Shown: one piece after another, positions 1 through 13,200 of the stretch
Numbering within the stretch: position 1 is the first letter of the stretch
Layout of the letters: the number at the start of each line of letters is the position of its first letter
DNA from: Cyprinodon diabolis
Taxonomy: Eukaryota > Chordata > Actinopteri > Cyprinodontiformes > Cyprinodontidae
Assembly: GCA_030533445.1 (NCBI GenBank)
Contig: CM060073.1
Coordinates: forward strand, 39,912,928-39,976,927
Direction of reading: 5' to 3'
Length of the DNA stretch: 64,000 nt
The notes under the pieces: generated by a model
Database searches by the model: none
The model's input: the letters and a program-made list of their open reading frames with translations, nothing else
What the model was told of the DNA's origin: nothing
Made by a program: the position numbers and the translations under genes

Positions 1-3000
1 CATATGGTCTGAAAAACATGCATACTTCTCCTTGTTTCACAACATTTATCAGAGTACAGCTGCCAAAACCACAGTTCCTACATTCCTTTGTAACTACACA
101 CTGGACTGTTTCCCTCTGGCCCAGGCGTTGAATCAGCTCAGGCCCTGCAGCTGTCTCACCAGCCAAAGCAATCTGAGCGTTTTGTGACAGACGCTCATCT
201 CTTGTGTGCTCTAAAGACCGACTCTGATCCAGCCTGGTTGGAGACGTGAAGAGCACCGCTAATACTCCTCTGCTTTATACTGATGCTCCCAAATCCCACT
301 AATTCCATCCATTCTTTTGTCAGAGATGGGATTCAACAGCCCTTCTTTGAAGGATCAATTTTCCAGGAGTGGGTCTATAGATAGCTGGTGCTGGGACTGA
401 CCGCTCCTTTCCATGATGATCGATTCTCAGATGGGAAAGAGGGTGGTTGGTATTTATTTTCCGGAGATTATTTATGATTATTTACCTAGAATAAAACATT
501 TCAAAGTCTTGTCATTTGCTTGCTTACATTTAAGAAGCCCAGTCATGGAATAAAAGGATATGCATCCCTTTTAAGGCACAAGATTGTTGTTCAGTTTTCT
601 ACTATAAAAACAGAGTTCTGGAAGATATGACATTGCTTGATTATTTATTATTATTTTTTCACATGAAAGGATCCACTGACCATCTAATATGGATGAACAA
701 TTATGGTTTTCATGAATTTTTGTTTAATTTTGGGCAGGAACTTTGATAAAGTGTTGGAAAATGTAGATTTCTATTCATTTTTTATGTCATATATTGATTT
801 ATGCTATTTACTTACTGAAAATGTTTTTACTCAGTCTGTTTTACCTGCAAGGCCACAAAATGTGTGAGTGAGGAGTGTTTGGGACAAGAAATACTTCTTC
901 CCATAACAAGCCAGATTCTTTCTCAAGGTTTATTCATAACATGTTACTGTTTAACCAAAGTGTCTATTATTTGTTTGAACAGGGAAGAACATTGTGCATT
1001 CATGACATTTTGAATATCTTGTTCTTAATTTACTCAGCAAAGTAAATAAAGTGCCAACTGAGTAAATACATCGATCTGTTTATTTAACTGAACTTTATAG
1101 TTGAGTGCTTTTTTCACACGACAGTGTGACAAGGTTAAACCTGATATAATTATTTAATCCAAGGACCTAGATGTCTTTCATGACTCTAGTAATATAGATC
1201 AATGCATCTATATTACATTCATGCATGTATGATTCAATCAAATTATAGTTTTGTTTAATTCCAACCCCATTTTAATTGGTGCCCTGTCTATTCAGTAGTT
1301 CAGTAATGGTTCTTAGGTTTTTGTTTTATCTGATTTTTATAGCTCTAGGAACAGAGATGAACATTAAATTATTATTCTGCAAAAACAACAATGGATTTTA
1401 AATACTTTCCATTATCGCTTTAAGCGTTGTTGTATTAAATACTACAAAAAATTAATAATATGTAGTAATAATCAATAGTCTGCATTGCTAATTCTTGGCA
1501 TCTAGGGGGAAACTTCATCCCTCTATTAGCATCCCTCAAAGATATGAGATGTTTATTAGCCACAGTAATCAGAAAGTAGGTCAAGTAGGAAGTGTCTGAA
1601 TGAATCTCTCCCCAGACAGCATGGAGTAACATAAGATGAAATGATGCTGATATTGAGTCGATGCTGCATTAAATAGACAATTCTGTAAGTTCTGTAGTTT
1701 TTGAACTGAAATGTTTGGTATGCTTGGTGTTGGGACGCTATAGGCTCAGTGGTCCACCAATAGCATAGTGTGTGATAAAGATTCTGATGCATATTAAGGC
1801 ATTTTTTTCCTTTGGGATTTTGTTTGTTTACTGTTGTAACCATGTTCTACAAAAGTGCTGTTAAAAAGCTTTCATCATGATTATCAAACACAGGATGTCA
1901 CTGCATGATGCAGAAGCTCCCACCAAAGAGTGCTGTGCTCCAAGTTTCACTTTGTTTTGCTTTATTAAGATGTTTTCATCCCCTCTTTGTGTGAACAACA
2001 TCAGTCCGCCACATCCAGCAACTATTAGCTTCCTAGCAGCTATTACTAAACACATTGATTGATTGCAGCTACATGCAGTTTTTCATTTTGTCTAGGCTGT
2101 CTAAGTTTTTTTTCAGGCTTGTAAGAGTTCTGAGAAATAATGTACAGACTCAGAAGGTCTGCTTATTCTCAACAGGCCATTCAAAAAGAAGATAATGCAA
2201 GCTTTTATCCCAGACGGTTTCCAAGTGTCCATGCAGCAGAATGACTCAGACAGTTTTCTTTAAGTCTTTACCAGTAAGAGCTTTTAGTGTTTAGTGTATA
2301 AACACGTTCTGCATTAAAGACACAGACTGTGATACATGTGATGCATTGCATCATGTAAACAAAATTGGTTTAGATTAGAGTATGAAGTAGTGCAAATACG
2401 ATATTTAAGATCTAATATTATTTCTATTTAATATCATTCTGTTTGCAGGGATGGAACTTGAGGGGTGGGTCTTACTGTTGTTTGTCTAGTTTTTATTAAT
2501 TAAAGTGTTGGTTTTTAATAACCCTCAAAATAAAAACATAAAGAGAGTCTCTCCAGGTGTCCCTGGAAGTTAGAAAACATTATTTCAACCATTTTAGTGT
2601 GACTCTGGCTAAGCAGGCATTACTTCGCCTCACTGGCTTTACCACACTGGAAATGATGAGGTAGAAAACTACTGCTTGCTGTAAAATGCAGCGGTAAGGA
2701 ATGAGAAACATCCCCTCGTACAGCTATAAACTTGTAAGTCTGAGTGTATTTCTATTCTGTGATATTTATGCCATCCATATGTTCATAGTTGTTGAGCTGT
2801 GTCACCCAGGAGGGTGTCTTTATCCACAGTGGATTTCTTTTTCTTTTCTTTTTTCAGAGCGGATTTCATAATTTTATCATACTTAATAAGTTAGAAAGAT
2901 GGATTCTGACTGACAAGCACATTGAAATGGATTCAATAATGAGCACTCCATATTAAACCTCTTTGGTCCACCCCCACATTACTCATTCACAAATGATTGC

Positions 3001-3690
3001 ATGCCTCATAGATTTTATTTGTTTAACCAATATTTGTGCTGTAGGATAATAAAGATCAGTACCACCGTGGCTCCTTGGTTCAGATCAACAATCCCGGCTG
3101 TATTGCATCTTTCCGCTCATTGTGCTTTACAGCCGAATCCTCTGATCTGTTTAAATCAGTCCTTTTTTTGTCATAATGCTGTCTCAGCCTGTGAGTCAGA
3201 TCTCCCTCAGTGTCAGGTGGAACATAATTGATGGAAACGGTGATCGTGAAATGCTTCCTCCTCAGTCCATCACCCAGCCTCCTCCCCTCCTCCACTGCTC
3301 TTATCTCCATCTTTATTCCTCTTAGCGGGGTCAAAGGGCACATTAGAGAAAGTAGAGAGCTCTCCACTTGACTCTAGGAAGTCTTAATGCTCTGTTTGAA
3401 TATATGGAAAGGGGTAATAAACCAGAACAGAAAATATGACACAATGCCTTTGCTTTCAACTAGCCACGCTCATGCTGCTCTCAGAAAACAGTAGGAGCAA
3501 TTGCTTAAAATTATGTTCTTTCATCATCTTTAATGTTGTAGCCATAGAGCAGTATATTGATGCTTTTGTAAAAATAAGCCTTTCAAAGCCTAAAGCAGCT
3601 CAACAGAGAATAGTGTTTTGAAAGGTGTTAAACTTAACCTAACTAAACTGTTGTTAGGGATCATTAGTGGACCTTAGGTTAACTTTAAGT
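1..3690. other. Unique-looking AT-rich noncoding DNA
   Basis: I see no gene or recognisable repeat here. All open frames are under 100 codons, overlap on both strands and resemble no family I know. A short hairpin-forming inverted repeat (AATATAGAT / ATCTATATT) lies near 1190-1213. Confidence 0.5.
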
Positions 3691-3694
3691 TGGC

Positions 3695-4035
3695 TTCCTC
3701 ATGCAGTTAAGCAGTTAAGAGACATTTCATCCCAGCGCTGCGTGTCCCGAGCCCTTAACATTATAAATGACCCCCTCACACCCCCACCATGGACTATTCT
3801 CCCTGCTGCTCTCAGTGCCATTAGACTGCTGAATGTTGTATAAATGGGGTTAAAAAACAACAAAACAAACCGCTGAATGTTGGAAACTGTAAATAATAAA
3901 CAAGTCTTATGTTTACATTTGATTACCATGTTTACATTTTATCATTTCTGCACTTTAGAAATGGAAATGTCTTGAGAGCTGTGCTGAACAAAATTTCGTT
4001 TTGTATACATAAAGTATGTAATAAGTAAGTAAGAG
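3695..4035 (+). mobile_element. LINE 3' fragment (decayed ORF2 C-terminus plus 3' UTR)
   Basis: This is a 5'-truncated non-LTR retrotransposon tail. In one forward frame around 3742-3842 the translation reads SRALNIINDP, then SAIRLLN, then a stop. Both match the style of C-termini of fish L2/Rex-like ORF2 proteins, where a short segment is normally present between these motifs but is shortened here. After the stop comes a 3' UTR ending in a stretch (about 3990-4010) resembling the AATTTCGTT tail of fish LINEs, then a short simple repeat of TAAG. The copy lacks endonuclease and reverse transcriptase and is dead. The clade is inferred from memory of family style, not from an alignment. Confidence 0.5.
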
Positions 4036-4039
4036 TTAT

Positions 4040-7000
4040 GTGCATGATAGACCATGTCTGTAAGATCATGTTTTGTTTTTATGAATGTTATTTCTGTAAA
4101 AAAAAGAACATTTTATTTAAGCTCTTAAGACAAGTATAAAGAAAAGAGGATCTATAATTACTCTTAGAGGGAAACATTTCTCTTTGGCTTAGCACTGCTG
4201 CTGCAAAGCTTTAGCTGGGAAATGATCCTCCCTTTTTAAAATAGGGAGTAGATTTAGTCTTATCATCTGTGTCTTTGTTTGAACTTTGGTATCTTCTAGA
4301 GTTGCTGAAGACTGACTATTATAGTAGTGTTTTTGCCAGGAATAACAAAGCAAGGCTTTTTCCCCCTAATAATACAATCAATTTGTGCCATCAAGTAAGG
4401 ATAGAGTTCGGGTTCAGTTCAGATCCTCCTGCTTTAATTCAATGAGCTGAAACTTGGACATATGTATTTTATATAGACAGAATGTTTCTGGTTTGTAGCT
4501 GCGAAGCTGTACAGGTTTTCCAACAGTACCCCGGAGACATCATTGTAACACAGCTATGCAGGCTGGCATGTGGACATGTGAAATTCTCCACGCCTGGTTC
4601 ACTCCATGGACATAACTGTGTGTGTCTATCAGCCTCTTAGCAGCTGTCTCACCCTAAACATACGTGCCTTCATCCGATCCTTTAAGCAGCACAGCTGAAC
4701 TTCCACAACAACATGTTAGCATGAAGTATTTGGTTTCATTTTCTCCCAAACAACTGGGATGGTGTAATATTTATAGCATTGTGGAGCACACAAAGCTCAA
4801 CGGTGATCAGCTTGAAATTCATATCATCTCCTCTAGTCCTCTGCAGCGTAACTAGTGCTGGTTCAAGATAAGCTGTTGACACTTAGCACCATCAGATCTG
4901 TTTCCTCAGCTTCTGCCACCCAGTTCCCCCAATACTCCATCCATGGATTGTGTTTCTGCTCCGAGCTAACAGAGCCGGGCCCTAGGCAGAGCAGGTGCTG
5001 GCGGCTGTGATGGCAGCACAGGGAAACACTCATGGGACGACGGTTGGCTGTGTGCAAATGGCAGACCAATGTTTTTTGCTGGAGAAAGAAAAGCTCTTTC
5101 GTATTTAGTGGAGGAGCAAGCAGGTATTAAAAATGAAATCTAGCTTCATTGTGTCATTTATTTGGCTGTTTAATCTTTTAAAGTGGGTATTTAGATAGTG
5201 GGTTGAGTTCATTAATGTTTTACATTTAAATAAAAATAACACACAGCAAAAAAGCTGCGATCTATACAGAAAAGCCATATTTATAATATATAAATCAAGC
5301 ATAATATCCATGCTTCATTTTATGTTGGAATAAGTTTGATTGTTGCTAAGGCAACCTGATATGATTGGCAGTAGATATCTGAATAACTGAACTGAGCGTT
5401 TCGAGTATCGTTATTGTCAATGTGCCAACAGTCATGTTTATTTTAGAAAAGTATGGTACAACTTGAATAAAGACTCCCAACCTGCCAACTATCTAACTAC
5501 TGTATCCAGGAGATTATTGTAACGCTGAAATAACCCCTTAAAAATGCTTTACCATAAGGTACAGTAATGTAACATATCATATATTATAAGATATGATTAA
5601 CAGACATCCTGTGTAGTCTGATCTTGTTCTTCAGTTTTTTTTTTTCAGATTGAGTTTCAAAAAAGAAAATAAGAATTTTTATAATTTAGATTTTAGGTTC
5701 ACAAATACAAAGTCTTGATCTCCTACTTAGACTTAGGAACCATTACAAATAAATGTGGCTGTTATCATTTCTTCAATTTTCTTTCTTATTTTAAAAAAAA
5801 AAAAAGCACATAAAAATACAAAATTCATAGGTGACACCATGTTTGGCATTTTTTATGTATTTTAAATCAGAATTACAGAAAATATCTAAGGGGTCTTATG
5901 TTCTTATTATGCAACAAAAAGGTTGAACAGTAGTAAAAACTGTGTACACTCTTTAGGGCACTGTTGTTCAATGCACAAGCCTCAGAAATGTTTTATTGAA
6001 AATGTAGTTTGCTAATCTTCTGAGCCATGTGTAGCAAGCAGACAGATGGACTGGCGGCTTGACAGATAATGGAGCTGTGAATGTGGCAGACTATTCTCCT
6101 TCTGCGACACCTCTTTGACTGTTATCACAGCCACTTGTCCCAGTTCCCATAAAAAGAGCCCCAGTCAGTTCCCTGTTCCTATTTCCTGCGGTGACGGAAA
6201 TTGTCGCACCCGTGCTGGACCCGTTCCACCCAGACTTTTTCAAAACAACCTTAGAAAGGATATTTTTTCTACACCTCCTCCTGCTGTTCCCATGCAGAGC
6301 TTTATCAATCAGACAGCATCTCTGAGTAGAGCCCTGCTTAGGAAATTAGGGTCAAATGGTCCTGTTTGAGGGTCTGTCTGTTCTTGGCTTGTGTGGTGGT
6401 GAACCCTGAGGGATTTATGCTCAGATTTTAATCGGAGGTTGTTGAGATGACGCCTTGAAACCTTATTAGAATACGGCTTGAGATAATTAACTGGATTTTT
6501 TTTCATTCCATCTATCTTTGTGTAGTCTAATTACAGATGGTGGTTTTCCAGTTCCTATTAGATGAAATGTAACTGGTCCCATGAGGCGTTACTGCACACC
6601 TTCCTCCTCTATCTTCTGCTCTCATCACTGTCAAAAAGCTAAACTGGAGAGTTAACAGATGGGACATTAGGGGCAGTCAAGTTTTTTTTTTAATCTGTGT
6701 ATTTTTTGGCTTATTTCATCAGGTGCCATGAAATTACTCGTGCCTGTCAAACATGCCAGAAAGTGTATTTAGGTTTGCATGCAGTAATTCTAGCTTTATC
6801 TTGCCTTCTTTATGTGATCTATCAATATTTTCTTACAATAAAAAAGTTAAATGTTGCATATGAGAGAAGCAGGTATCTGTAAAATACAGATATTTGATAC
6901 AAATATTTTAAAGCATGTAGAAAAATGATAACCTACTGTCTGAATTTCCTTACCGTTACATATCCTTTGTTTTTTTTGTTTTTTGCCATTGAAGTAGATG

Positions 7001-7040
7001 CAAAATTGTTTATAGTTCATCTGAATATAGAAAATACACT
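4040..7040. other. Unique-looking noncoding DNA
   Basis: No gene, RNA gene or clear repeat is seen. The span contains scattered homopolymer A and T runs. Open frames such as the 84-codon one at 6115-6369 have no recognisable domain. Confidence 0.5.
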
Positions 7041-7045
7041 AGATT

Positions 7046-7110
7046 AGGGGGCTCCAACCTGTGGCTCCAGCGCCGCAAGCGTCTCTTTGGACCACCTACA
7101 ATTACTACAA
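7046..7110. mobile_element. hAT-type terminal fragment (possible)
   Basis: The words GGCTCCAACCTGTGGCTCC and CCGCAAG resemble the terminal region of widespread vertebrate hAT elements whose ends carry repeated GCGGCTC motifs. No opposite end or target duplication is visible, so it is a fragment at best. Confidence 0.3.
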
Positions 7111-7216
7111 TTACTCTTGATAGTCTAAAAAATTTAAACATATCTAAATTCCTTTTTTAGATATTTAACAAAAATGTTTTTTTTTTTGTTTTTTTTTTAT
7201 TATTTAAAGGTCATGT

Positions 7217-7661
7217 TGTCATGATGTGGCAGGGTTTCTAGCCCAGATGCAGAACTCCAGACACACAGGCAGGATTAAAGTCCAAGTATTTATTGAGAAC
7301 ACACAGGGTTCTGCCCTGGAAGGCAGAGAAGACAGGGCAGGTTAGGTTCAGGTACAGGTTCTGGTTAACAGACTTACAGACTTACAGGTTCTCAGGTTCA
7401 GACAGGGGTTCAGACAGGCAGGGTGGCTCAGGCTTGCTTAACCAAAACAATCCGGCTCAGAGTGGAGCTCTCAACCAGCTTAAATAGGGAGAGCTTAATC
7501 AACAGAGCTGATGGGGATCAGGTGTGAGCGCTGAGCAGCAGCTCCCAGAGAAGGATCCACATCGCCCTCTGGAGGGCAAACCCCTGGATCCCAACAGAAA
7601 CAGACGCCCACAGGAAGGGATCCACATCGCCCTCTGGAGGGCAAACCTCTGGATCCCAACA
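7217..7661 (-). mobile_element. Solo-LTR-like insertion, 445 bp, 5-bp target duplication CATGT
   Basis: The insertion begins TGTCATGATG and ends CCCAACA, so it has TG...CA termini. It is flanked on both sides by CATGT (7212-7216 and 7662-7666). TG...CA ends with a 5-bp duplication are the signature of an LTR. On the minus strand there is a TATA-like CTATTTAAG near 7483 and an AATAAA near 7290, in the order expected for a promoter and poly(A) signal within an LTR. Near the right end, a segment with GGATCCACATCGCC is tandemly duplicated (about 7553-7600 and 7618-7661). No internal retroelement coding sequence is present. A TIR-type element cannot be fully excluded. Confidence 0.6.
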
Positions 7662-7669
7662 CATGTGAT

Positions 7670-9540
7670 ATTTGCGTCTCTAATAGAAGTGTGTTCAGCT
7701 GCATTCAGGGAAAAATCGTTACAGATTCCTGCACTATAATTGATTATAAAACCAAAAAAATAAAGTAGCCAAACAAAATTAAACCAAAAACTTAGCTGTA
7801 TTTCATTCAGCCTTCCTGTTATCTGCTTTGAATTGTGCTCTCTTTAGCTGAGACTGAGTGAACTGCACAAGTGTTGCAAAATGTTCTGGATAATTGCTTT
7901 CTTTTTGTAAATTTCTAATAGCTCAGCCACTCAGACTTAATTGTAATAGCTTTTCTGATGCTGCAAATAACTAGCATCAATCAATTCTCTTTTTTATCAG
8001 TAACAGCTTCCACGCTGAAGAGTATTGCATAGAGGCTCTTATGCACATGAATGGTGGGTTCGTGGATCAGAAAAGATTAGATTTTCTTTTTTTTTTTTGC
8101 TGGTTGATTACACACCTTTCCAATTAAGCTATTATTTTTGGAAAATTTCTGATTAATTAATGAACTTTAATGGGCAGATTAGACCATTGTAATAAATCTC
8201 ATAACAGCCATATTATTACAATGAGAAAGCTTCAGCTCCAGATCATTTTAGTTAAGCTAAAGTGCTTCATAATGATAATTATGAACAGATGGTAACCCTC
8301 GGCTATTTTGTACCATCCCTTTTGGTTTCTCCCAGCTTTATTCTTTTGGCTTCTTTCCAAAATCCTTTGTATCTTTTGTCCAAACTTTCCAGAATGAAGC
8401 AAACTTCTTCTTGCTGACATGCGCTTTTGATGCTGCTTGTTGAATATCTGAGGAGCTCTTGTCATGCAGGCTGATTGGAAAGATCAAGAGCTGCTCCTCA
8501 ATGCAGTCTCTTTGTATAAGAGAAGTTAAAGGCCAAAAATGCATTTCAAGCACTGCTTTTCCATCCTTAGAGATGACACTCATATTGGCGCCAACATCAT
8601 GCTTCCCAGTCATCTTTTTTTCCACTCTTTTCTCTCTGCTGAAACCTCATCTGCTTCTCTACATCCTCTGTTCTCCATCTCTTCGCCTGTGTGTCTTAGG
8701 AGGAAACAGCCCTTAGCTGTAAATTGGCCCATTTCCCACTTTTCATTTGTAAAAGTTACGGCAGGTAAAAAGTGAGTTTGGGGAGAAGCTGCTAGCCAAG
8801 TGCATTGGTTGAAGTGTGAATTCATTAGTGTTTCTGGTTCCCTGAAATAAGCCAGAAATGTTCTTCTTTCTGTACAGCCTTTTTACTGTCAACCCACCAC
8901 CAGCATCTCCTAAAGAGGGCCATGAAATTAAACAGAAGCAGGAATTTAACATTGAACACTCTGCAGCACAGCAAGCAAAAAAAAAAAAAAGAAATATATC
9001 AGGACATTTCCATTATCCTGCACTTTTGTAAATCCATAAAAGCATAAAATTAGATATCTGTGGAGCATTAAATGAATTCTAAGACCTCCTCAAAAGGTCA
9101 AATGATATTTTCAAACTAAAACCTTGATAAGCTCTTGTTTGATGTACAATGTTAATGCTTGGTAATAAGTTAGCCCATGTGGAATTGGTACGGCCACTCA
9201 CCCTTAATCCAGCTTTGAAGTCTATTAATTCTGTTGTGACCTACTAAGGATTACTGATGAATTTCCCATATTATTCTGACACACTCACGTAACATTTGTA
9301 ACATGACTGGATATGCTGCCTTTGCAATCTGTGCCTTTTCCTCCAGTCACCCTTTTCCACTCTCCCATATTTGAAAAGTGAGTTTTTTAACAGACAATTA
9401 CCATTATGTCTTTGTCCTATTGTAGACTCTCCGATGTCTTTGCAAGAAAGCAGTTGCAGGAAAATAAGATTTTGTTAAGATAAAGAAAATTGTGAAGTTT
9501 ACATTTTAGACCTTCTTCGGTATCTGATATTAGCAATTAG
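7670..9540. other. Unique-looking noncoding DNA
   Basis: No gene is recognised. A 95-codon frame on the minus strand at 8338-8625 and a 77-codon frame at 8232-8465 have no identifiable domain. The phrase CTTCCTGTTATCTGCTTTGAA (about 7812) recurs with one difference near 10410, hinting at an old dispersed or duplicated segment. Confidence 0.4.
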
Positions 9541-10240
9541 TACGATGGAGTATTAGGTCCAAGTTAGAGATTTTTTTAAATTTTTTATTTTGAGAATAAA
9601 GTCATAACAATACGAGAATAATGTCGTAACATTATGAGAATAAAGTAATACATTTACGAGAATGAAGTCGTAATATTACGAGAATAAAGTCGTAAATTTA
9701 CGAGAATGAAGTCATCATACAACAACCCATTTCAGAAAGAAAGCTTTGAGCTCCAACCAGCAAATGTCAGCTGACCAGCTCCACCATACGGCAACCTGAG
9801 TCCATTTTGACATCCTGACCAATTTGATTCTGGTGTGCTAAAAGAAGTATAACTTCACATAATGCTCGACATTCCTTATTTTAGGGAAGACAGTGCTTGT
9901 TGTAAGAGTTGTAATAAAATACAACTTGTTTCTCCTAATTTTAGGTCTTTATTATCTTAATATTATGACGTTATTTTTGTCATTTTATGACTATTCTTAT
10001 CGTGAAGAATATGTAAATGTGTATTTTTCTTGTAATATTACAACTTTATCCTCGTAATATTACTACTTTATTCTCGTAATATTATGGCTTTGTTCTCGTA
10101 ATGTTACGACTTTATTGTTGTAATTTTATGACTATTCTCGTTGCAAATTTATTCTCGTAATTTTACCACTATATTGTCGTAATTTTATGACTTTATTCTC
10201 GAAATATAAGAAAATCTTTAGCCTGGCCCTCCGTCATAAA
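9541..10240. mobile_element. Fold-back-like element with minisatellite arms
   Basis: The left arm (about 9585-9718) is built from tandem imperfect copies of a roughly 22-bp unit containing ACGAGAATAAAGTCGTAATA. The right arm (about 10040-10203) carries the same unit in inverted orientation. The outer edges also pair: left GGAG, AGG, AGAGATTTT against right AAAATCTTTAG, CCT, CTCC. Between the arms is about 320 bp of unrelated sequence with no open frame of note. Long inverted arms made of short tandem repeats fit a non-autonomous fold-back DNA element. Exact ends and target duplication are not resolved; ATTAG occurs just outside both ends. Confidence 0.6.
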
Positions 10241-13200
10241 TTAGCATGGTAAATAATGCAATTATTTTTTGAAAAGCTGTGGCTCTGTGTATCTACAAGA
10301 TAGTTTACATTATACCTTAACTCTGGCGTTTTTCCCAAAAACTGCCACTGTCTCCATATCGAGTATGGTCCATAACAAAGGTTGAAAGCTGGAAAGGATA
10401 AAAAAAGCCTTCCTGTTATCTGCTCTGAATCACTCTCTCTACCATACTCTCGATTAATGTCAAACATGTTTTAACATGACATAGGAAAGTGTTTCATTTG
10501 AAATAGCCTGTCATCCCTCACCTAACCATTAACTTTCTTTACTTACAGAAAGGAGAAGAGTGTAGTTGTCAGCGCAAACCAGTAACTGGTTGCTTATTTA
10601 TGGTCAGGTCTCCGATCAATAGAATACCAGATATTTCATTTCATATGGATATGCCACATGACCAGTTTGTCGGTTTTCATTCCAGTCACAACCTTTTTTG
10701 CTCACGGTACAAAGAAAGAGAATCTGTTGGCAATTACAATTATACTGTATCTGTGACTCTGTTGTCTGGGAGGCAGAGAAGTTTCTGTTAAACAGCAATT
10801 ATAAACACATAAAAATATGATTTCAGGTTTATATTTAAATTCCCTTCGGCATCTGATATTAGCAGCAGACTTAGTTCAATTAGCTAGCGTTTTATAAACT
10901 GTCTGTTTTTAAATCCACCTAACTAGATCTTTATCTTTTGGGATTTCCAAAATGTTTCCATCATTTTCAGTACAGTTGTTAGGTATTGTAGCCATTAAGA
11001 AAAAGAGGTTAACTCAGATTGATTAAAAAAAAAACACATCTTTGCTTTAATCCTTCTTTTATCAGTTTGATTTTTTTCCCTCTCTTACTCTCTGGATGTT
11101 GAAAATCGCTTATTTTCAAAAAGCTTCTATTATCTCAGCTCTTCCTTTTACTTTATTTGGAATAAAAAGAAAGCTAATCATGAAAATAGTTATGAGTTGT
11201 CTGAACTCAGTAACAGGACCTACACTGAAGACTGTTTTTGGCTAATAAGTGTTTATCCTGCCTTATCCCAAAGCAGCTTTGGACTGTCCTTTATTCAAGC
11301 TGATACTTCTGAATATTATGACGATGACTTGAAGCACCGTTTTGGCAGGGCTCTTTCCCTCCAGTCATCACTTTTCATGCTTATAGATTAGAGAAAAGGA
11401 GAATGTGTCAGCTTATTAGAGTTATAACTCTGTCCTGCTTCAGACTCCCTGCTGTCTGTCTGCAGTCCTCCCTTCAGTCAAAAAAAACAAACACTCCCTC
11501 CCTTCTTCTGGCTTCCCAGTTTGTCAGGATCCGTCATTCGGACTGGTGTTGTTTTGAGTAGGGGCTGCTGGCTGCCTTTAGAGAGGGATGATTATGGTAA
11601 AAGCAGATGAAGAGGCAAAATGCAGATGATACTTAATCTCTTTTTGGGGAGCCGTAACTCCTTTAGCTTTTCTTCCCCCTCCTTTATCTTATGATTCCAT
11701 TTTCTCTTAGTTCAAGGTCCTCTCTGTTTCTCGATAACCTCCCATTTCTCCCCCAGTGATTCTCCTTTGCCTTGATCTCCTCTTTTCTTTCTGGTTGCAG
11801 TGGTAGCCATCTCCTTCCAATGACGCAGCATTGACCCTATGTTAATATTCATCCCAATATACTGTAAGCTTTCATGAATTTGTGTTCATGAATATTGCAT
11901 GACTGGTCTTCATCTACAAACTTGCATCAGTTCAGTCTCTTTCCTATGGTTAATTGAAAACCATTATGACTAACTACAGTCAGGATTCGTGCCTCAGAAA
12001 GATTTTTTCTCTGATCATTAAAGCTCACTGTGCCCCTGCAGTCAAGTCCAAAGCTGGCTTTTCAAACGGTCACCAATCAAAAAGCCTCTGGAAAAGGCAG
12101 AGCACGGTGCTTGGAAGTGAGGTTAAATGTGCTGACTGACCGACCTTCAGCATTGCAGCGCCCTACATATCAGAATCTGACAGACTGTGAGAGCGTGGAA
12201 GGAGAAAGCTGGATGGGATGACTTGTAATTGGACTGGGAGACTAGAGACTAGATGAAGCATTTAAGGGTCGGACTTGTCTATTTGCAGGGCATGAAGTGT
12301 GTGAAATGACAGATTCACCTCTGTGGTTCTCTAACATCTACTTACCGCACACATGTCTAAGAGTATCATGAGTAAACTTGAATATTTCACAAAACAGAAC
12401 TTTTTAGAACTGTAGCTACCTGTCATGCATTCATTTGAACAGAAAAACTGATTTTTGGTGAAAACTAAGGTACCACATGTCCAATGTTGTTTTATGAAAT
12501 GAGAATTTTTAGAGACCGAAAAGGGGATTTTTTTTTTTTTAACTCACACTCTTTCAGTCAAGATTTCTCTCTGAAGCTGAGGCCATTTAACTGTAGCCAT
12601 GTGCTGCAGCAGATAATCAGTCAAAGAAAACGATCGAAGAAAAAAGAGAGAGGGCCTGTTTTTGTGGGCTGTTCTCAGATTCATCATCTCTGCTCTCTGT
12701 CAGTTTGCCTCTTAACCAATTTTGTGAGTAAAATCATTGTCAATAATTTCAAGTCTCCCTCTGGTTGGACCTATTGGCTAAACTAGTATAGACCTATTAA
12801 AAAAGGATTAAAAACGTTGGGCCCTGATCATATCAAATCAATTCAAATTGAACTCCAACACAAAGATATTTATTAAAAAAGAAGTGTTGGTTGTCAATGT
12901 GGCACAGTGTGAGATGACACAAACTTTTATTAAATACCATGAATTAGTAAACGGGTCAATTGATCAGCCCCTGCTTTTCTTTCTATGTGATGCTAGTAAT
13001 AAAAATGTATTGTATTTTTAAGAGCTTTTAATAACACTCTTATGTCACTTTACAAATGACAACTAAAAAAGCACTACAATTGACATTTACATTGAAACAT
13101 TTTTTTTTTAAGGTAACCAGGTCCTGCTAAGAAGATCACTAGAAGGTCTGATTGAAATGAATAAAAAAAAAAAAATCCAACAGAAATGCTTCAGATATTT

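Noticed and set aside
8338..8625. 95-codon minus-strand frame with a charged C-terminal half
   Set aside because: No recognisable domain; upstream and downstream frames do not join into a longer protein.
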